Below, piece by piece: positions 32,569 to 42,867 of a stretch of 64,000 nucleotides of DNA. The number at the start of each line of letters is the position of its first letter. Position 1 is the stretch's first letter. Position numbers and translations under genes: made by a program. The DNA is taken from contig NZ_CP038145.1 in assembly GCF_004519515.1 (NCBI RefSeq), positions 2,150,001 through 2,214,000 of the forward strand. Direction: 5' to 3'. The notes below the pieces were generated by a model. The model made no database searches and was not told the DNA's origin. It saw only the letters and a program-made list of their open reading frames with translations. The DNA is from Actinobacillus indolicus. Its GTDB lineage: Bacteria; Pseudomonadota; Gammaproteobacteria; Enterobacterales; Pasteurellaceae.

Positions 32569-33528
32569 ATGAAATTCAGCAAAACCCTACTTTTTACTGC
32601 ACTTACAGCACTTTCATTAAATAGCATTGCACAAGAGAGTATTCGCAATGTGGCGATTACGGCTATTGTAGAACACCCAGCATTAGATACCATTCGACAA
32701 GGCGTTATTGAAGAATTAGCTAGCGAAGGTTTTGTTGAAGGCAAAAACATTAAAATTGATTTCCAATCAGCACAAGGAAGCACGGCAACTGCGGCACAAA
32801 TTGCACGTAAATTCGTGGGTGACAAAGCAGACATCATTATTCCAATTACCACGCCAAGCGCACAACCTGTGGTTGCTGCAACACGTTCTATTCCAATCGT
32901 GTTCTCAGGTGTCACCGATCCTGTTGCAGCAAAATTAGTGAAATCTTGGGAGCCGAGCGGTACGAATGTAACAGGGATTTCGGATCACAAACCGATTGAG
33001 CCACAGTTAAAATTGATTCAAACCTTAGTTCCAGAGTTAAAATCAGTCGGCTATGTATATAGTGCGGGTGAGGTAAACTCAACCATCGTATTAGAGGAGT
33101 TACAAGCTGCGGCAAAACAGGCGAATGTGAAAGTCGTTCCTGTTGCTGTTCAGCGTAGTGCGGATATTGGTACTGCAGCACGTAGCTTAAATGGCAAAGT
33201 ACAAGCGATCTATATTTCTGAAGATAATGCGGTAGTGTCAGCTTATGAAGCCTTACATAAAGCGGCAGTAGAAGCAAAAATTCCAGTGATTGCTGCAGAT
33301 AGAGATACCGTAAAACGTGGTGCATTAGCTGCTTATGCTGTGAATCAATATGATATTGGGGCTGAAACGGGTAAAGTGGCCGCGCGTATTTTACGTGGTG
33401 AAAAAGCGGGAAGTATTGCAACCCGCGATGTGAGCAAAATGGAGCTTTCTATTAATCAACAAACTGCGAAAGCGCTAGGAATTCAAGTACCTGAGAGTTT
33501 AGTTAAAGAAGCGAAAGAGTTATTTTAA
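32569..33528 (+). CDS. TrpX-like ABC substrate-binding protein (ABC_sub_bind family), orphan
   Basis: About 319 residues from the ATG at 32569 (AAAGGA 7-8 nt upstream). The signal peptide MKFSKTLLFTALTALSLNSIAQ is followed by the two-lobed ABC_sub_bind domain (PF04392 type): VAITAIVEHPALDTIRQGVIE, IIPITTPSAQPVVAATRSIPIVFSGVTDPV and AIYISEDNAVVSA. In Firmicutes, relatives (TrpX) bind tryptophan or other aromatic amino acids. The TrpR-type operator upstream supports a tryptophan-related substrate. No permease or ATPase gene is adjacent: tgt lies upstream and afuC is convergent. Substrate is inferred. Confidence 0.8.
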   Translation: MKFSKTLLFTALTALSLNSIAQESIRNVAITAIVEHPALDTIRQGVIEELASEGFVEGKNIKIDFQSAQGSTATAAQIARKFVGDKADIIIPITTPSAQPVVAATRSIPIVFSGVTDPVAAKLVKSWEPSGTNVTGISDHKPIEPQLKLIQTLVPELKSVGYVYSAGEVNSTIVLEELQAAAKQANVKVVPVAVQRSADIGTAARSLNGKVQAIYISEDNAVVSAYEALHKAAVEAKIPVIAADRDTVKRGALAAYAVNQYDIGAETGKVAARILRGEKAGSIATRDVSKMELSINQQTAKALGIQVPESLVKEAKELF

Positions 33529-33536
33529 ACTTGGAA

Positions 33537-33594
33537 ACAAGCGGGTAGATTTGATGAGAATTTTGCAAAATATTTATCAAATCTACCCGCTTGT
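33537..33594. terminator. 19-bp inverted uptake-signal pair as a bidirectional terminator
   Basis: Arm 33537-33555 (starts ACAAGCGGGTAGATTT) is perfectly complementary to 33576-33594 over 19 bp, with a 20-nt loop containing TTTTGCAAAA. It is a variant uptake signal: both copies have ACAAGCGGG, the last core base changed identically in both arms so that pairing is kept. It separates convergent trpX-like and afuC genes. Confidence 0.88.
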
Positions 33595-33598
33595 ATGT

Positions 33599-34648
33599 TT
33601 ATGGATTAAGTAAGAACACGCCTTTATTTTTAATTTCTACATAGCAATTTTGCTGAGTCTCATCGTAATCTTCAGGGTTGAGATTAATCATCAGCTCTTT
33701 GCCTTGCCACTGTACGATCACTTCCCAATGATTTCCCATGTAAATTGCGTGTTTAATTTCACAATGTTGGGCTTCTGTTCCTTCCGTTAACAGACGAATC
33801 CCTTCAGGGCGAATACCGACCAAGCAATCACCATTCGGCACATTGAAGCGCTCTGCATTTTCAAGAGTGAAGGTGAAATCGCCAATATGAATGGTGTCGC
33901 CATTTCGTTTGCCTGAAAGAATGGTTGACTCGCCCATAAAGTTAGCAAGGAACAGTGAATTTGGCTGTAAATAGAGATTTTTCGCCGTATCTTGCTGGCG
34001 AATTACACCTTTATCCATCACAATTACCTGATCGGACACCGCAAAGGCTTCGCTTTGATCGTGAGTAACATACAGTGATGTGATATTCAAACGTTGCTGT
34101 AATTCACGGATTTTCTCACGCATAGAGCGACGTAGGTTTGCATCTAAGTTACTCAACGGCTCATCAAATAATAAAACTTTTGGCTTGAGAATTAAGGCAC
34201 GAGCAAGAGCGACACGTTGTTGTTGACCACCTGAAATCTGATCGACATAACGATCTTCAAACCCTGCTAAATCAACTAATTCTAACGCTTCTTTAATGCG
34301 TTGCTCACGCTCCGCTTTTGGTACGCCTTGCATTTTTAAACCGTAGCCTACGTTGTCGCCAATAGACATATGTGGGAACAAAGCATAGGACTGGAATACG
34401 ATACAAATGTCACGTTGTTGAATAGAGTTATGAGTAACGTCTTCGCCATCAATAAAAATTTGCCCTGATGTTGGGTTTTCTAATCCTGCGACTAAACGTA
34501 ATACGGTGGTTTTACCGCAACCTGATGGACCGAGTAAAGTCACCATCGTCCCTTTTTTGATAGACAGGTTGAGATTATCAATCACCGTCGCTTTTCCAAA
34601 GGACTTGGTGACATTTTTCAATACTAAGAAATCATTTTGTTGTTCCAT
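33599..34648 (-). CDS. afuC: AfuC/FbpC-type ABC transporter ATPase
   Basis: 349 residues. The ATPase domain (about 1-240) has Walker [16 protein letters not shown]-loop [11 protein letters not shown], signature [15 protein letters not shown], Walker [17 protein letters not shown] and the H-loop VTHDQSEA. The C-terminal part (about 245-349) is a TOBE-type regulatory domain. It energises the AfuB permease 10 bp upstream. Start ATG at 34648 with GGAGAG upstream. It resembles AfuC of A. pleuropneumoniae (hexose-phosphate uptake) and FbpC (ferric iron); the two cannot be separated from this subunit alone. Confidence 0.9.
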   Translation of the reverse strand: MEQQNDFLVLKNVTKSFGKATVIDNLNLSIKKGTMVTLLGPSGCGKTTVLRLVAGLENPTSGQIFIDGEDVTHNSIQQRDICIVFQSYALFPHMSIGDNVGYGLKMQGVPKAEREQRIKEALELVDLAGFEDRYVDQISGGQQQRVALARALILKPKVLLFDEPLSNLDANLRRSMREKIRELQQRLNITSLYVTHDQSEAFAVSDQVIVMDKGVIRQQDTAKNLYLQPNSLFLANFMGESTILSGKRNGDTIHIGDFTFTLENAERFNVPNGDCLVGIRPEGIRLLTEGTEAQHCEIKHAIYMGNHWEVIVQWQGKELMINLNPEDYDETQQNCYVEIKNKGVFLLNP

Positions 34649-34658
34649 TTTGCTCTCC

Positions 34659-36698
34659 TTAATTCATTTTTTTCGCTTTTGAACGGGCAATGCGAGTATC
34701 GCCAACGATCCAGTCAAAGATAAAGATAATTGCCATCATCACGACAATCAAAATTGAGCCGTAGGCAATGGCGATACCATATTCACCATCTTCTACACGG
34801 TTTAAGATATAGGATGTCGCAACACGGGTATCGGCGGTAACAAGGAAGACAATCGCACTCACCGTTGTCATCGCTCGTACAAAGCTGGTAACAAGTGCAG
34901 ATAATAACGCTGGTTTTAATAACGGCAAGACGATAAAGAAGATCGTTTTAAAAGAGCCTGCTTTCAGCGAAAGTGATGCTTCATCTAGAGATTTGTCAAG
35001 CTGCCCTAACCCAGCAATCGCTGCACGCATCCCGACTGGCATATTCCGCATAACCATAGAGAGAATGATGATAATCCCCGTCCCTGTCAGATAAATAGGT
35101 GCATTATTGAAGGCTAAGATATAAGAAACCCCCGCAACTGTGCCCGGTACAGCAAAGCAAAGTAAGGTTAAGAATTCGAGCGTTTTCTTCCCTTTGAAAT
35201 TACGACGTACTGTGACATAAGCAATCAATAGACCAAATAAAGCCGTAATCGGCGCTGCGCTTGCGGCAAAGATTACCGTTTGAATTAATGAAGGCCACGC
35301 ACCATCACTAAAGCCTTGTCCAAATAGGCTGATGTAGTTATTGAGTGTTAAAGTGTAATCCACACCCCAGTTCACAGTAAAGCTACCGTAGAAAATACTA
35401 CCGTAAAGCACAAAGTTAAAGGCAACCCAGAACCCTAATGTGCAAATAATTAACCATTTCATACCGCTTGGTAAGTCTTGCACATCGCCACGGTATGATT
35501 TACCTGAAACAGTGACGTAAGAGCGGTTACCAATCCAGAGATATTGGATAACAAAGATGGCTAAAGAGAAGACAAGTAGAATTGTGCCAAGTGTACTTGC
35601 AGAAGCATAATCTAACTGCGATCCTGCAATGTAGAAGTAGATTTGCGTTGCAATTACATCAAAGCTACCGCCTAACACTAACGGCGTACTGAAATCGGCT
35701 AAAGATTGAATTGCTACCACTAAAAAAGCATTTGCCAATGCGGGTTTGAGTAATGGGAAGATAATATAGAAGAAAGCTTGATAGCGGTTAGAGCGTAAAG
35801 TATAAGCTGCTTCTTCCACAGAAGGGTGAATGGATTTCAATGCCCCTTCTAAAATCATAAATGCCATTGGCGTTAGTGCCAATGTATGTGCGATAACAAT
35901 CCCTGTAAAACCATAAAGCCAGTTGCTACTAAAGCCAAGGTATTCCACTAAAAATGCCGTGACATAACCTGAACGCCCAAGCATTAAAGTAACCCCTAAA
36001 CCAACCACAAAAGGCGGGGTAACGATCGGTAAAATAGAGAAAATCTTACCGATAAATGCGGTGCGTTTTGCAATACGTGTCGTGTATAACGCAAAAGCCA
36101 AACCAAAGAGCGTAGATAAAATACCTACAGTCCCCGCAACGCTTAAGGAGTTAGTAATTACACGAACAATATACGGTTGCTGCAAGATCGTGAACACTTG
36201 ACTTGGTACAAATTCGCTACCGTCATAGAACATCGAGATAAAAATCGCAATGGTCGGATAAACGATAAAGAAGAAAATCAACAAAATAATGCTGATTAAC
36301 GATGCAATAATAAAGCGGTCGCCTTGCATGACTTTCAGATTTGCCAACGCATTGGTCGCTAAGGCAACCAAGGCAACAATTAAGCACATCACCGAATAGC
36401 CTAGGCTAATTTTTCCAATAATTGCCGAGATAAAGATAAAGAGAAAAATTGCAACCACGCCGACCAACTCTAAGATCGAACGAGATCGCGTGTTCTCTTT
36501 ATTCGGGATTAAATAGATAAGTAATGGAAGAAACCAAGCCCAGCTGAGATTGGTACTCGCCCAACCCATCGCTTGCCAGATTTCATCGGATGTGGATTCA
36601 AATAATCCATAATCGAGCGCTTTAGAAGGAAGGATCAAGAATCCCAATAAAGCAAAAAGCACCCAAATAAGTGGGCGCGTGAAAAATGATACAGACAT
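34659..36698 (-). CDS. afuB: AfuB/FbpB-type double-domain ABC permease
   Basis: 679 residues with about 14-16 transmembrane helices. It contains two permease halves, each with an EAA loop: [21 protein letters not shown] near residue 295 and [21 protein letters not shown] near residue 575. An extra N-terminal hydrophobic region precedes the first half, as in the long AfuB form. It forms the inner-membrane channel with AfuC. GAGG precedes the ATG. In A. pleuropneumoniae afuA is directly upstream; here it is missing and the probable binding protein lies at 20260-21294. Confidence 0.9.
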   Translation of the reverse strand: MSVSFFTRPLIWVLFALLGFLILPSKALDYGLFESTSDEIWQAMGWASTNLSWAWFLPLLIYLIPNKENTRSRSILELVGVVAIFLFIFISAIIGKISLGYSVMCLIVALVALATNALANLKVMQGDRFIIASLISIILLIFFFIVYPTIAIFISMFYDGSEFVPSQVFTILQQPYIVRVITNSLSVAGTVGILSTLFGLAFALYTTRIAKRTAFIGKIFSILPIVTPPFVVGLGVTLMLGRSGYVTAFLVEYLGFSSNWLYGFTGIVIAHTLALTPMAFMILEGALKSIHPSVEEAAYTLRSNRYQAFFYIIFPLLKPALANAFLVVAIQSLADFSTPLVLGGSFDVIATQIYFYIAGSQLDYASASTLGTILLVFSLAIFVIQYLWIGNRSYVTVSGKSYRGDVQDLPSGMKWLIICTLGFWVAFNFVLYGSIFYGSFTVNWGVDYTLTLNNYISLFGQGFSDGAWPSLIQTVIFAASAAPITALFGLLIAYVTVRRNFKGKKTLEFLTLLCFAVPGTVAGVSYILAFNNAPIYLTGTGIIIILSMVMRNMPVGMRAAIAGLGQLDKSLDEASLSLKAGSFKTIFFIVLPLLKPALLSALVTSFVRAMTTVSAIVFLVTADTRVATSYILNRVEDGEYGIAIAYGSILIVVMMAIIFIFDWIVGDTRIARSKAKKMN

Positions 36699-36738
36699 AC
36701 TACCTCACAAAATTCATTTTTGTTTATAGAACGGTTGT

Positions 36739-36800
36739 ACTATAAAAAGCTCTGTCAAGGTCGTCAAACGATTATGTTGAAAGATGTGATCTAGTTGGCA
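36739..36800 (-). promoter_or_regulatory. afuB promoter with a weak candidate CRP site
   Basis: On the minus strand TTGACG (36767-36762), a 17-nt spacer and TATAGT (36744-36739) form a good sigma70 promoter. A half-consensus CRP site, TGTGATCTAGTTGGCA on the plus strand (36785-36800), is centred about 60 bp upstream of the predicted start, close to the class I position. One half-site matches fully, the other only partly. Confidence 0.5.
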
Positions 36801-36823
36801 AAAGCCCTGATAAACAGGGCTTA
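36801..36823 (-). terminator. Terminator after guaA
   Basis: Stem AAGCCCTG / CAGGGCTT (36802-36809, 36815-36822), loop ATAAA, followed by TTTTG on the minus strand. Confidence 0.82.
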
Positions 36824-36844
36824 AGTGATGAAGAAATAGACGGG

Positions 36845-38416
36845 TTACTCCCACTCAATCGTTGCTGGAGGCTTTCCGCTAACATCATATACTACTCGGG
36901 AAATGCCATTCACTTCATTGATAATACGGTTAGAGATTTTACCAAGTAAATCGTATGGTAAATGTGCCCAATGTGCAGTCATAAAGTCGATAGTTTCGAC
37001 TGCACGCAGGGAAACAACCCAATCATATTTACGTCCATCACCCATTACGCCCACCGATTTGACCGGTAGGAATACGGTAAAGGCTTGGCTGACTTTGTAG
37101 TACCAGCCTGAGGCGTGTAGTTCTTCCATAAAGATAGCGTCAGCTCGGCGGACTAAATCACAGTATTCTTTTTTGATTTCGCCTAACACACGCACGCCTA
37201 AGCCTGGGCCTGGGAATGGGTGGCGGTTGAGCATTTCTGCTGGTAAGCCTAATGCCAAGCCGATTTTACGCACTTCATCTTTGAACAATTCACGCAATGG
37301 CTCAACTAAGCCCAATTTCATATAATCTGGCAAGCCACCTACGTTATGGTGTGATTTGATCACGTGTGCTTTGCCTGTTTTGCTGGCGGCGGATTCGATC
37401 ACATCTGGGTAAATTGTGCCTTGCGCTAACCATTTCACTGAAGTCAATTTTTTCGACTCATCATCAAACACATCAACGAAGACTTTACCGATGGTTTTGC
37501 GTTTCGCTTCAGGTTCATCAATGCCTTTAAGGGCATCTAAGAAGCGATCTTCAGCGTTTACACGGACAATGTTCAAACCGAATTTGTCGCCGAACATTTC
37601 CATCACTTGATCGCCTTCGTTTAAGCGTAATAAGCCGTTATCCACGAATACGCAGTGCAAGTTTTTGCCGATCGCACGGTGTAAAAGTAAAGCAGTAACC
37701 GATGAGTCCACACCGCCTGATAAGCCTAAGATAACTTCATCATCGCCGACTTGCGCTTTAATACGAGCTACAGCATCTTCAATGATGTTTTCCGCTGTCC
37801 ATTTGGTTTCGCAGCCACAAATGCCGACCACAAAATTTTTCAGTAGTTCTAAACCACTTTTCGTATGGGTCACTTCTGGGTGGAATTGTACACCATAAAA
37901 ACGGCGACTTTCGTCCGACATTGCTGCGATCGGGCAAGTTGGGGTTACGCCTGTGATTTGGAAGTTTGACGGCAAACGAGTGACTTTGTCGCCGTGGCTC
38001 ATCCAAACGTCTAATTTTGGTTGAGAAGCGGTGAGATCATCGTTTAATTTTGCAAATAAGCTGTCAGTTGCTTTTAACTCAACAGAGGCATAGCCAAATT
38101 CACGGTGATCCGATGTTTCAGTTAAACCGCCTAACTGCATTGCCATAGTTTGCATACCGTAGCAAATGCCAAGCACTGGCACGCCAGCGTTAAACACATA
38201 TTCAGGTGCACGTGGACTGTTTTCTTCAGTGGTACTTTCAGGACCGCCTGAAAGAATAATCCCTGTTGGGTTAAATTCACGGATCTGTTCTTCCGTCACG
38301 TCCCAAGCCCAAAGTTCGCAGTAAACCCCAATTTCACGCACACGGCGTGCGATCAGTTGGGTATATTGTGAACCAAAGTCAAGGATTAAGATTTTGTGGT
38401 TGTGGATGTTTGTCAT
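36845..38416 (-). CDS. guaA: GMP synthase (glutamine-hydrolysing)
   Basis: 523 residues. N-terminal class I glutaminase (about 1-200): nucleophile in [13 protein letters not shown] and catalytic His/Glu in [13 protein letters not shown] pyrophosphatase domain with the PP-loop [12 protein letters not shown], and the C-terminal GMPS dimerisation domain ending [12 protein letters not shown]. It aminates XMP to GMP. It is not cotranscribed with guaB, which lies about 1.3 kb upstream on the same strand beyond two other genes, unlike the guaBA operon of E. coli. The region before its start contains a cloverleaf-like repeat. Confidence 0.97.
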   Translation of the reverse strand: MTNIHNHKILILDFGSQYTQLIARRVREIGVYCELWAWDVTEEQIREFNPTGIILSGGPESTTEENSPRAPEYVFNAGVPVLGICYGMQTMAMQLGGLTETSDHREFGYASVELKATDSLFAKLNDDLTASQPKLDVWMSHGDKVTRLPSNFQITGVTPTCPIAAMSDESRRFYGVQFHPEVTHTKSGLELLKNFVVGICGCETKWTAENIIEDAVARIKAQVGDDEVILGLSGGVDSSVTALLLHRAIGKNLHCVFVDNGLLRLNEGDQVMEMFGDKFGLNIVRVNAEDRFLDALKGIDEPEAKRKTIGKVFVDVFDDESKKLTSVKWLAQGTIYPDVIESAASKTGKAHVIKSHHNVGGLPDYMKLGLVEPLRELFKDEVRKIGLALGLPAEMLNRHPFPGPGLGVRVLGEIKKEYCDLVRRADAIFMEELHASGWYYKVSQAFTVFLPVKSVGVMGDGRKYDWVVSLRAVETIDFMTAHWAHLPYDLLGKISNRIINEVNGISRVVYDVSGKPPATIEWE

Positions 38417-38455
38417 TTTGTTTCTCTGTTTTAATGAAAATTATAATATTCTTTT

Positions 38456-38577
38456 CCTAGGGCTTACGCCCTAGGTTAAGCATAATTGAGCTACTCCCGT
38501 AGCTCTTTGTCTATTTGTCACTTCCAGCTCCAGCGGAGCTGACTTATGCGTAACCCCGTACGGCTTGCCGTGAGGGG
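38456..38577. repeat. Cloverleaf-like palindromic repeat, copy A (upstream of guaA)
   Basis: Four hairpins in order: H1 38456-38475 (CCTAGGGC/GCCCTAGG), H2 38488-38505 (GAGCTAC/GTAGCTC), H3 38525-38541 (CAGCTCC/GGAGCTG) and H4 38554-38577 (CCCC..ACGGC/GCCGT..GGGG). The segments flanking H2-H3, GGTTAAGCATAA (38474-38485) and TTATGCGTAACC (38544-38555), are complementary and enclose them in a multibranch loop. The same layout recurs at 52069-52183 with changed but still paired stems. It fills the space between the DUF1919 stop and the guaA leader. Confidence 0.85.
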
Positions 38578-38581
38578 ATGC

Positions 38582-39217
38582 TTAACGCTGATTAAACCAC
38601 CCAACATAATCAAACTGGTCATAATACTTTTTGCCATTCCAGCCACTGAACTCAAAGAGATCACCAACCTGTTGCTTGTGTTCAAACCCCTGAATATAGA
38701 AGGTGGATTTTAACTCAGGATAAGCTTTATGGGTGAAAACAATTTTATGTTTAAAAGGCAACTGGTCAAACTCGACTAAATCTTCGTAACAGCAACCATC
38801 TCGGTCAGTCATGATAACAAAAAGGTTATCTAAATTTAGACGAGCGGTGCGTTCTTGCCATTTTTTTACAGCTTCTTGTTCTGAATGATAATGCATAAAA
38901 TAGAGCGTAATATCATCCAGTAAACCAACAGGATAGTGCCGTTGTATTTCCTTTGGAAAGGTTATCGTCTGATGTCGGTAATGTTCAATACGCTTTAGGT
39001 ATCGAATAAAATCTTTAGGCGTTAGATAAAGATTAACAAAAGGAGAATTAAATCGTTCGCCTAAATCGTGCAACATAAAAGCACCATTACAGTTACTTGA
39101 GATCACTGAAAAATGGTGATTGGTCAATCTCTGCTTATTTTGCTGATTTATTGCTTTTCTAAATAGCTGATTAACTTTTCGTTTAATTATTGAAAACATA
39201 AGCGTAAATGACCGCAT
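38582..39217 (-). CDS. DUF1919-family protein (possible surface-glycan biosynthesis)
   Basis: About 211 residues from the ATG at 39217, which overlaps the stop of the lipoprotein gene (TAATG); a second candidate start is the ATG at 39199, and neither has a strong ribosome site. DUF1919 hallmarks include FSVISSNCNGAFMLHDLGERFNSPFVNLYL and the C-terminal GWNGKKYYDQFDYVGWFN. Family members occur in lipooligosaccharide and capsule loci, often with glycosyltransferases, but no activity is established. There are no signal or membrane segments. It is coupled to the lipoprotein gene and its stop abuts repeat copy A. Confidence 0.75.
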   Translation of the reverse strand: MRSFTLMFSIIKRKVNQLFRKAINQQNKQRLTNHHFSVISSNCNGAFMLHDLGERFNSPFVNLYLTPKDFIRYLKRIEHYRHQTITFPKEIQRHYPVGLLDDITLYFMHYHSEQEAVKKWQERTARLNLDNLFVIMTDRDGCCYEDLVEFDQLPFKHKIVFTHKAYPELKSTFYIQGFEHKQQVGDLFEFSGWNGKKYYDQFDYVGWFNQR

Positions 39218-39642
39218 TAACAAATAGGTTTTGCACCTTGAATATTAAAGTAATTTAAGTTTAGCGGTGCTATGGATTTATCATTAAATTGTTGTTTAGC
39301 CTGCAACGTCGTTTTGGTTAATTTAGTAATTTCAAAAATGGAAAATGCTTTTTTATTTTCATCTAGCACGTTAAAACGATTTGGGCTAATCGTTGTTAAT
39401 ACATAGGTTTCTGCACTATTTAATTTGTAGCTTTGATATTGGTTATCACAGGTGTAATCATAAATTTTAACTTCGCCTGTGGGTTCAAATTTAACAACAC
39501 GATGTATATCATCGACGGGACTCATTGCCCAATAACCTTGATAAATATCACTATTCAAATCGCCTTGCGAAAAAGTACCGCTACTACAAGCGGTTAAAAG
39601 TACAGCTGACATCGCTGTAAAAAAGATTTTTTTTAATTTCAT
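39217..39642 (-). CDS. Small hypothetical lipoprotein
   Basis: About 141 residues from the ATG at 39642. The signal peptide MKLKKIFFTAMSAVLLTAC carries a lipobox LTAC, so the protein is lipid-anchored. The mature part has YQGYWAMSPVDDIHRVVKFEPTG, a lipocalin-like 'stress/YcgH-type' beta layout by eye only, and two cysteines (YTCDNQ and the C-terminal PIC) that could form a disulfide. I do not recognise a family. An ACAAGCGGT core lies inside the signal-peptide region (39587-39595). It is upstream of and coupled to the DUF1919 gene. Confidence 0.7.
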   Translation of the reverse strand: MKLKKIFFTAMSAVLLTACSSGTFSQGDLNSDIYQGYWAMSPVDDIHRVVKFEPTGEVKIYDYTCDNQYQSYKLNSAETYVLTTISPNRFNVLDENKKAFSIFEITKLTKTTLQAKQQFNDKSIAPLNLNYFNIQGAKPIC

Positions 39643-39662
39643 TGATTTCTCGTTAAACAAAG

Positions 39663-39690
39663 AATTCCCCTTATCAGAGATAAGGGGAGT
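39663..39690 (-). terminator. Terminator after guaB
   Basis: A 10-bp stem TCCCCTTATC / GATAAGGGGA (39666-39675, 39679-39688) with loop AGA. The minus strand continues ATTCTTTG. It overlaps the leader of the lipoprotein gene. Confidence 0.8.
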
Positions 39691-39697
39691 GTCATTT

Positions 39698-41161
39698 TTA
39701 GCTCATGCGATAGTTTGGCGCTTCTTTCGTAATGGTAACATCATGAACATGGCTTTCTTTAATGCCAGCACCACTAATACGTACAAATTGAGCTTTAGTA
39801 CGGAGTTCATCAATGGTTGCACAGCCCGTTAAGCCCATACAAGAGCGTAAACCGCCCATTTGTTGGTGGATAATTTCTTTGAGTAAGCCTTTGTATGGAA
39901 TTCGTCCTTCAATACCTTCAGGTACGAGTTTATCTGCGGCGTTATCTGATTGGAAATAGCGATCTGACGATCCTTTTGACATTGCACCTAAAGAACCCAT
40001 ACCACGATAGGATTTAAAGGCTCTGCCTTGATAGAGTTCGATTTCACCTGGGGCTTCTTCTGTACCAGCAAACATTGACCCCACCATTACACAAGATGCA
40101 CCTGCGGCAATCGCTTTAGCAATATCGCCTGAATAACGGATACCACCGTCTGCAATAACAGGGATACCACGCTCTTTTAATGCGGCTGCTGCGTCCGCAA
40201 TCGCGGTAATTTGTGGCACACCTACGCCTGTAACAATACGGGTTGTACAAATTGAACCTGGGCCGATACCAATTTTAACCGCACTTGCCCCAGCATCTGC
40301 AAGGGCAATAGCACCTTCGGCAGTTGCCACGTTACCCGCAACAATCGGTAAATTAGGGTATTTCGCACGGGTTTCACGCACACGTTGTAACACACCTTCA
40401 GAGTGACCATGGGAAGAGTCGATAAGTAACACATCAACACCCGCTTGAACTAAAGCATCAATACGCTCTTCATTACCTGGACCAGCACCTACTGCGGCGC
40501 CTACACGCAAACGACCTAATTCATCTTTACAGGCATTTGGTTTTTGTTCCGCTTTTTGATAGTCCTTAACGGTAATCATGCCTTTTAATTTGAAGTTGTC
40601 ATCTACCATTAACACTTTTTCAACACGGTGATTGTGCATCAAATCTAAAATTTCTTCACGTGTTGCGCCTTCTTTAATGGTGACTAAACGTGATTTTGGG
40701 GTCATAACTTCGGATACTGGTTTTGTCATATCACGTACAAAACGGGTATCACGGGCAGTGATAATACCCACTAGATTGCCTTCATTATCGACAACAGGGT
40801 AGCCAGCAAAACCATTTTTTTGTACTAATTGAGCAAGTTCACCTAAGTTCATATCAGGTGAAACCGTCACAGGCTCAGAGACAATGCCACTTTCAAATTT
40901 TTTCACTTTACGTACACGATCTGCTTGGCGTTCAATAGACATATTTTTATGGATAAAACCGATACCACCTTCTTGTGCAAGGGATATAGCGAGTTTTGTT
41001 TCTGTCACTGTATCCATGGCTGCAGATAGCATTGGGATATTTAAGCGAATGTCTTTGGTAAGTTGAGTAGAAAGGTTGGCGGTATTTGGAAGCACCGTAG
41101 AGTGCGCTGGGACAAGAAGAACATCATCAAAAGTCAGTGCTTCTTTAATTACTCGTAGCAT
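39698..41161 (-). CDS. guaB: IMP dehydrogenase
   Basis: 487 residues. TIM barrel with the catalytic cysteine loop [15 protein letters not shown], and two inserted CBS domains (about 95-205; [18 protein letters not shown] and [22 protein letters not shown]). The active-site flap region is [25 protein letters not shown]. It oxidises IMP to XMP with NAD, the committed step to GMP; GuaA in this window does the next step. It is transcribed alone. No clear PurR box was found upstream. Confidence 0.97.
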   Translation of the reverse strand: MLRVIKEALTFDDVLLVPAHSTVLPNTANLSTQLTKDIRLNIPMLSAAMDTVTETKLAISLAQEGGIGFIHKNMSIERQADRVRKVKKFESGIVSEPVTVSPDMNLGELAQLVQKNGFAGYPVVDNEGNLVGIITARDTRFVRDMTKPVSEVMTPKSRLVTIKEGATREEILDLMHNHRVEKVLMVDDNFKLKGMITVKDYQKAEQKPNACKDELGRLRVGAAVGAGPGNEERIDALVQAGVDVLLIDSSHGHSEGVLQRVRETRAKYPNLPIVAGNVATAEGAIALADAGASAVKIGIGPGSICTTRIVTGVGVPQITAIADAAAALKERGIPVIADGGIRYSGDIAKAIAAGASCVMVGSMFAGTEEAPGEIELYQGRAFKSYRGMGSLGAMSKGSSDRYFQSDNAADKLVPEGIEGRIPYKGLLKEIIHQQMGGLRSCMGLTGCATIDELRTKAQFVRISGAGIKESHVHDVTITKEAPNYRMS

Positions 41162-41249
41162 TGCAATAGTTCCTATATGTTAAAAATAAAAAATTAAGTT
41201 GGAAAAATTGCGGGCGGATTATACAGAGATTTAGTGGAGTTGTAAATTT

Positions 41250-41304
41250 ACAAGCGGTTAGATTTGTTAAATTTTTTGCAAAAAAGATGGGCGAGTTGCC
41301 CATC
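41250..41304 (-). terminator. glgA terminator next to an extended uptake signal
   Basis: Stem GATGGGC / GCCCATC (41286-41304) lies just after the glgA stop and is followed on the minus strand by TTTTTTGC. The tail is the AT block of an uptake signal with core ACAAGCGGT at 41250-41258, so the signal again serves as part of a terminator. Confidence 0.8.
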
Positions 41305-41311
41305 TATATTC

Positions 41312-42745
41312 TTATACAATCTCGTGATACAGATCTTGATACTGCTGTGCCACTTTTGCCCAGCCGAAATCTTGTGCAAGGGCATTTTGGCGTACGCTTG
41401 ACCATAATTTATTTTTACCCCATAAATTGATCGCACGCAGTACGGCATCGTAGAAATTATCTGCGTCAGGATAACTAAACACAAAACCTGTTGCAGTGCG
41501 GTTTTCAATGCTTTCTTTGTGTGCATCATTAACGGTATCGGCTAAGCCACCAGTTCTGCGGACTAATGGTAGTGTGCCATATTTTAAGCCGTAAAGTTGG
41601 GTTAAACCGCAAGGTTCAAAGCGACTTGGGACTAAGATAACATCACCACCTGCAATAATTTGGTGTGAAAGTGCTTCATCATAGCCAATTTTTAAGCCGA
41701 TTTTATGTGGATAACGAGATTGTGCATCACGTAATGCCCATTCTAAGTCAGGCGATCCGCTACCAAGCACCACGAGTTGCACATTGTGTTGCATCATTTG
41801 GTCAATGCGAGCAAGTAGGAAATCCGCCCCTTTTTGTTCGGTTAAGCGAGTAACCATTACGAATAAGAGAGCATCTTTATCTTCTGGCAAGCCAAAGTAA
41901 CGTTGTAGTTCCGATTTGTTTTTACCTTTACCTTGCATATAGTTCGGACGGTAATTTGCCACGATATTTGTGTCGGTTTCAGGGTTCCAAACGGTATCAT
42001 CTACGCCATTTAAAATACCACGCAATGCCCCTTCTGCAAGGCGTTGTTGTAGTAAGCCGTGCATTCCTGCCCCTGCAATTTGCTCGGTAATTTCACGTGC
42101 GTAGGTTGGGCTTACGGTTGTAACACGATCTGCGTAGAATAAACCTGCTTTAAGATAGGAAATTTCGCCGTAAAATTCTAAACCGTGAACATTATAAAAT
42201 TCCCAAGGCAATGCTAATTCTGCTAAGTGATAGGCTTGGAAACGTCCTGGGTAGGCGATATTGTGAATGGTAAAGACACTTTTAACAGGGCTGTTCCAGC
42301 TTTTGAGATAAGCACAAGCTAAACCTGCTTGCCAGTCGTGAGCGTGTAACACGTCGCATCTGCCCCACCAATGATCTAAGCCTGAAGCAAGTTGTGCCCC
42401 AAGATAACCTAATAGTGCAAAACGTTTGTAGTTATCGGTGTAATCTTGGTAGTTATCGTCGTAGTAAGGTAAACGGCGATCAAAGAGATGTGGGGCATCA
42501 ATCACATATACACCTAAGCCATTCAAATAAGCAAAACGAATAGTGACGATACCTGCAAAAGTACCGACGGTCGCAACTTCAACGGTTTCGCCTAATTTGG
42601 AAGCCACTTGTGGATAATAAGGAATTAATACTCGAACATCATTTCCAGCCGATTGTTGTGCATAGGGTAGTGCACCCATCACATCAGCAAGTCCGCCTGT
42701 TTTGATAAGCGGATACATTTCTGAACAAACATGTAAAATTTTCAT
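41312..42745 (-). CDS. glgA: Glycogen synthase (ADP-glucose)
   Basis: 477 residues, GT5 family. The N-terminal ADP-glucose loop KTGGLADVMGALP, the HAHDWQAGLA motif and the C-terminal EPCGLTQLYGLKYGTLPLVRRTGGLADTV are all present. It extends alpha-1,4-glucan chains in the cytosol. It is the last gene of glgB-X-C-A. In H. influenzae a glgP follows glgA; here a terminator does. The gap from glgC (122 bp) contains an uptake signal and a hairpin (42830-42856) that might lower glgA expression. Confidence 0.96.
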   Translation of the reverse strand: MKILHVCSEMYPLIKTGGLADVMGALPYAQQSAGNDVRVLIPYYPQVASKLGETVEVATVGTFAGIVTIRFAYLNGLGVYVIDAPHLFDRRLPYYDDNYQDYTDNYKRFALLGYLGAQLASGLDHWWGRCDVLHAHDWQAGLACAYLKSWNSPVKSVFTIHNIAYPGRFQAYHLAELALPWEFYNVHGLEFYGEISYLKAGLFYADRVTTVSPTYAREITEQIAGAGMHGLLQQRLAEGALRGILNGVDDTVWNPETDTNIVANYRPNYMQGKGKNKSELQRYFGLPEDKDALLFVMVTRLTEQKGADFLLARIDQMMQHNVQLVVLGSGSPDLEWALRDAQSRYPHKIGLKIGYDEALSHQIIAGGDVILVPSRFEPCGLTQLYGLKYGTLPLVRRTGGLADTVNDAHKESIENRTATGFVFSYPDADNFYDAVLRAINLWGKNKLWSSVRQNALAQDFGWAKVAQQYQDLYHEIV

Positions 42746-42815
42746 TTAATGATTAACCAGTTTTGATATTAAAAATATGTTGTGTTTGAAAATTGCAAAA
42801 TTTCTTGAATATCTG

Positions 42816-42856
42816 ACCGCTTGTAAGATAGCACAAGCGCATAAGGCTTGTGCTAT
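42816..42856 (-). repeat. Intra-operon hairpin and uptake signal between glgC and glgA
   Basis: AGCACAAGC / GCTTGTGCT (about 42830-42856) forms a hairpin with a loop of about 8 nt, next to ACCGCTTGT (42816-42824). On the minus strand the signal and its AT block follow the hairpin, a layout resembling a partial terminator or attenuator between the two genes. Confidence 0.6.
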
Positions 42857-42867
42857 TCAATATAAGA

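Noticed and set aside
32547..33421. Minus-strand ORFs opposite the TrpX-like gene
   Set aside because: Shadows of a well-supported coding frame with signal peptide, ribosome site and operator.
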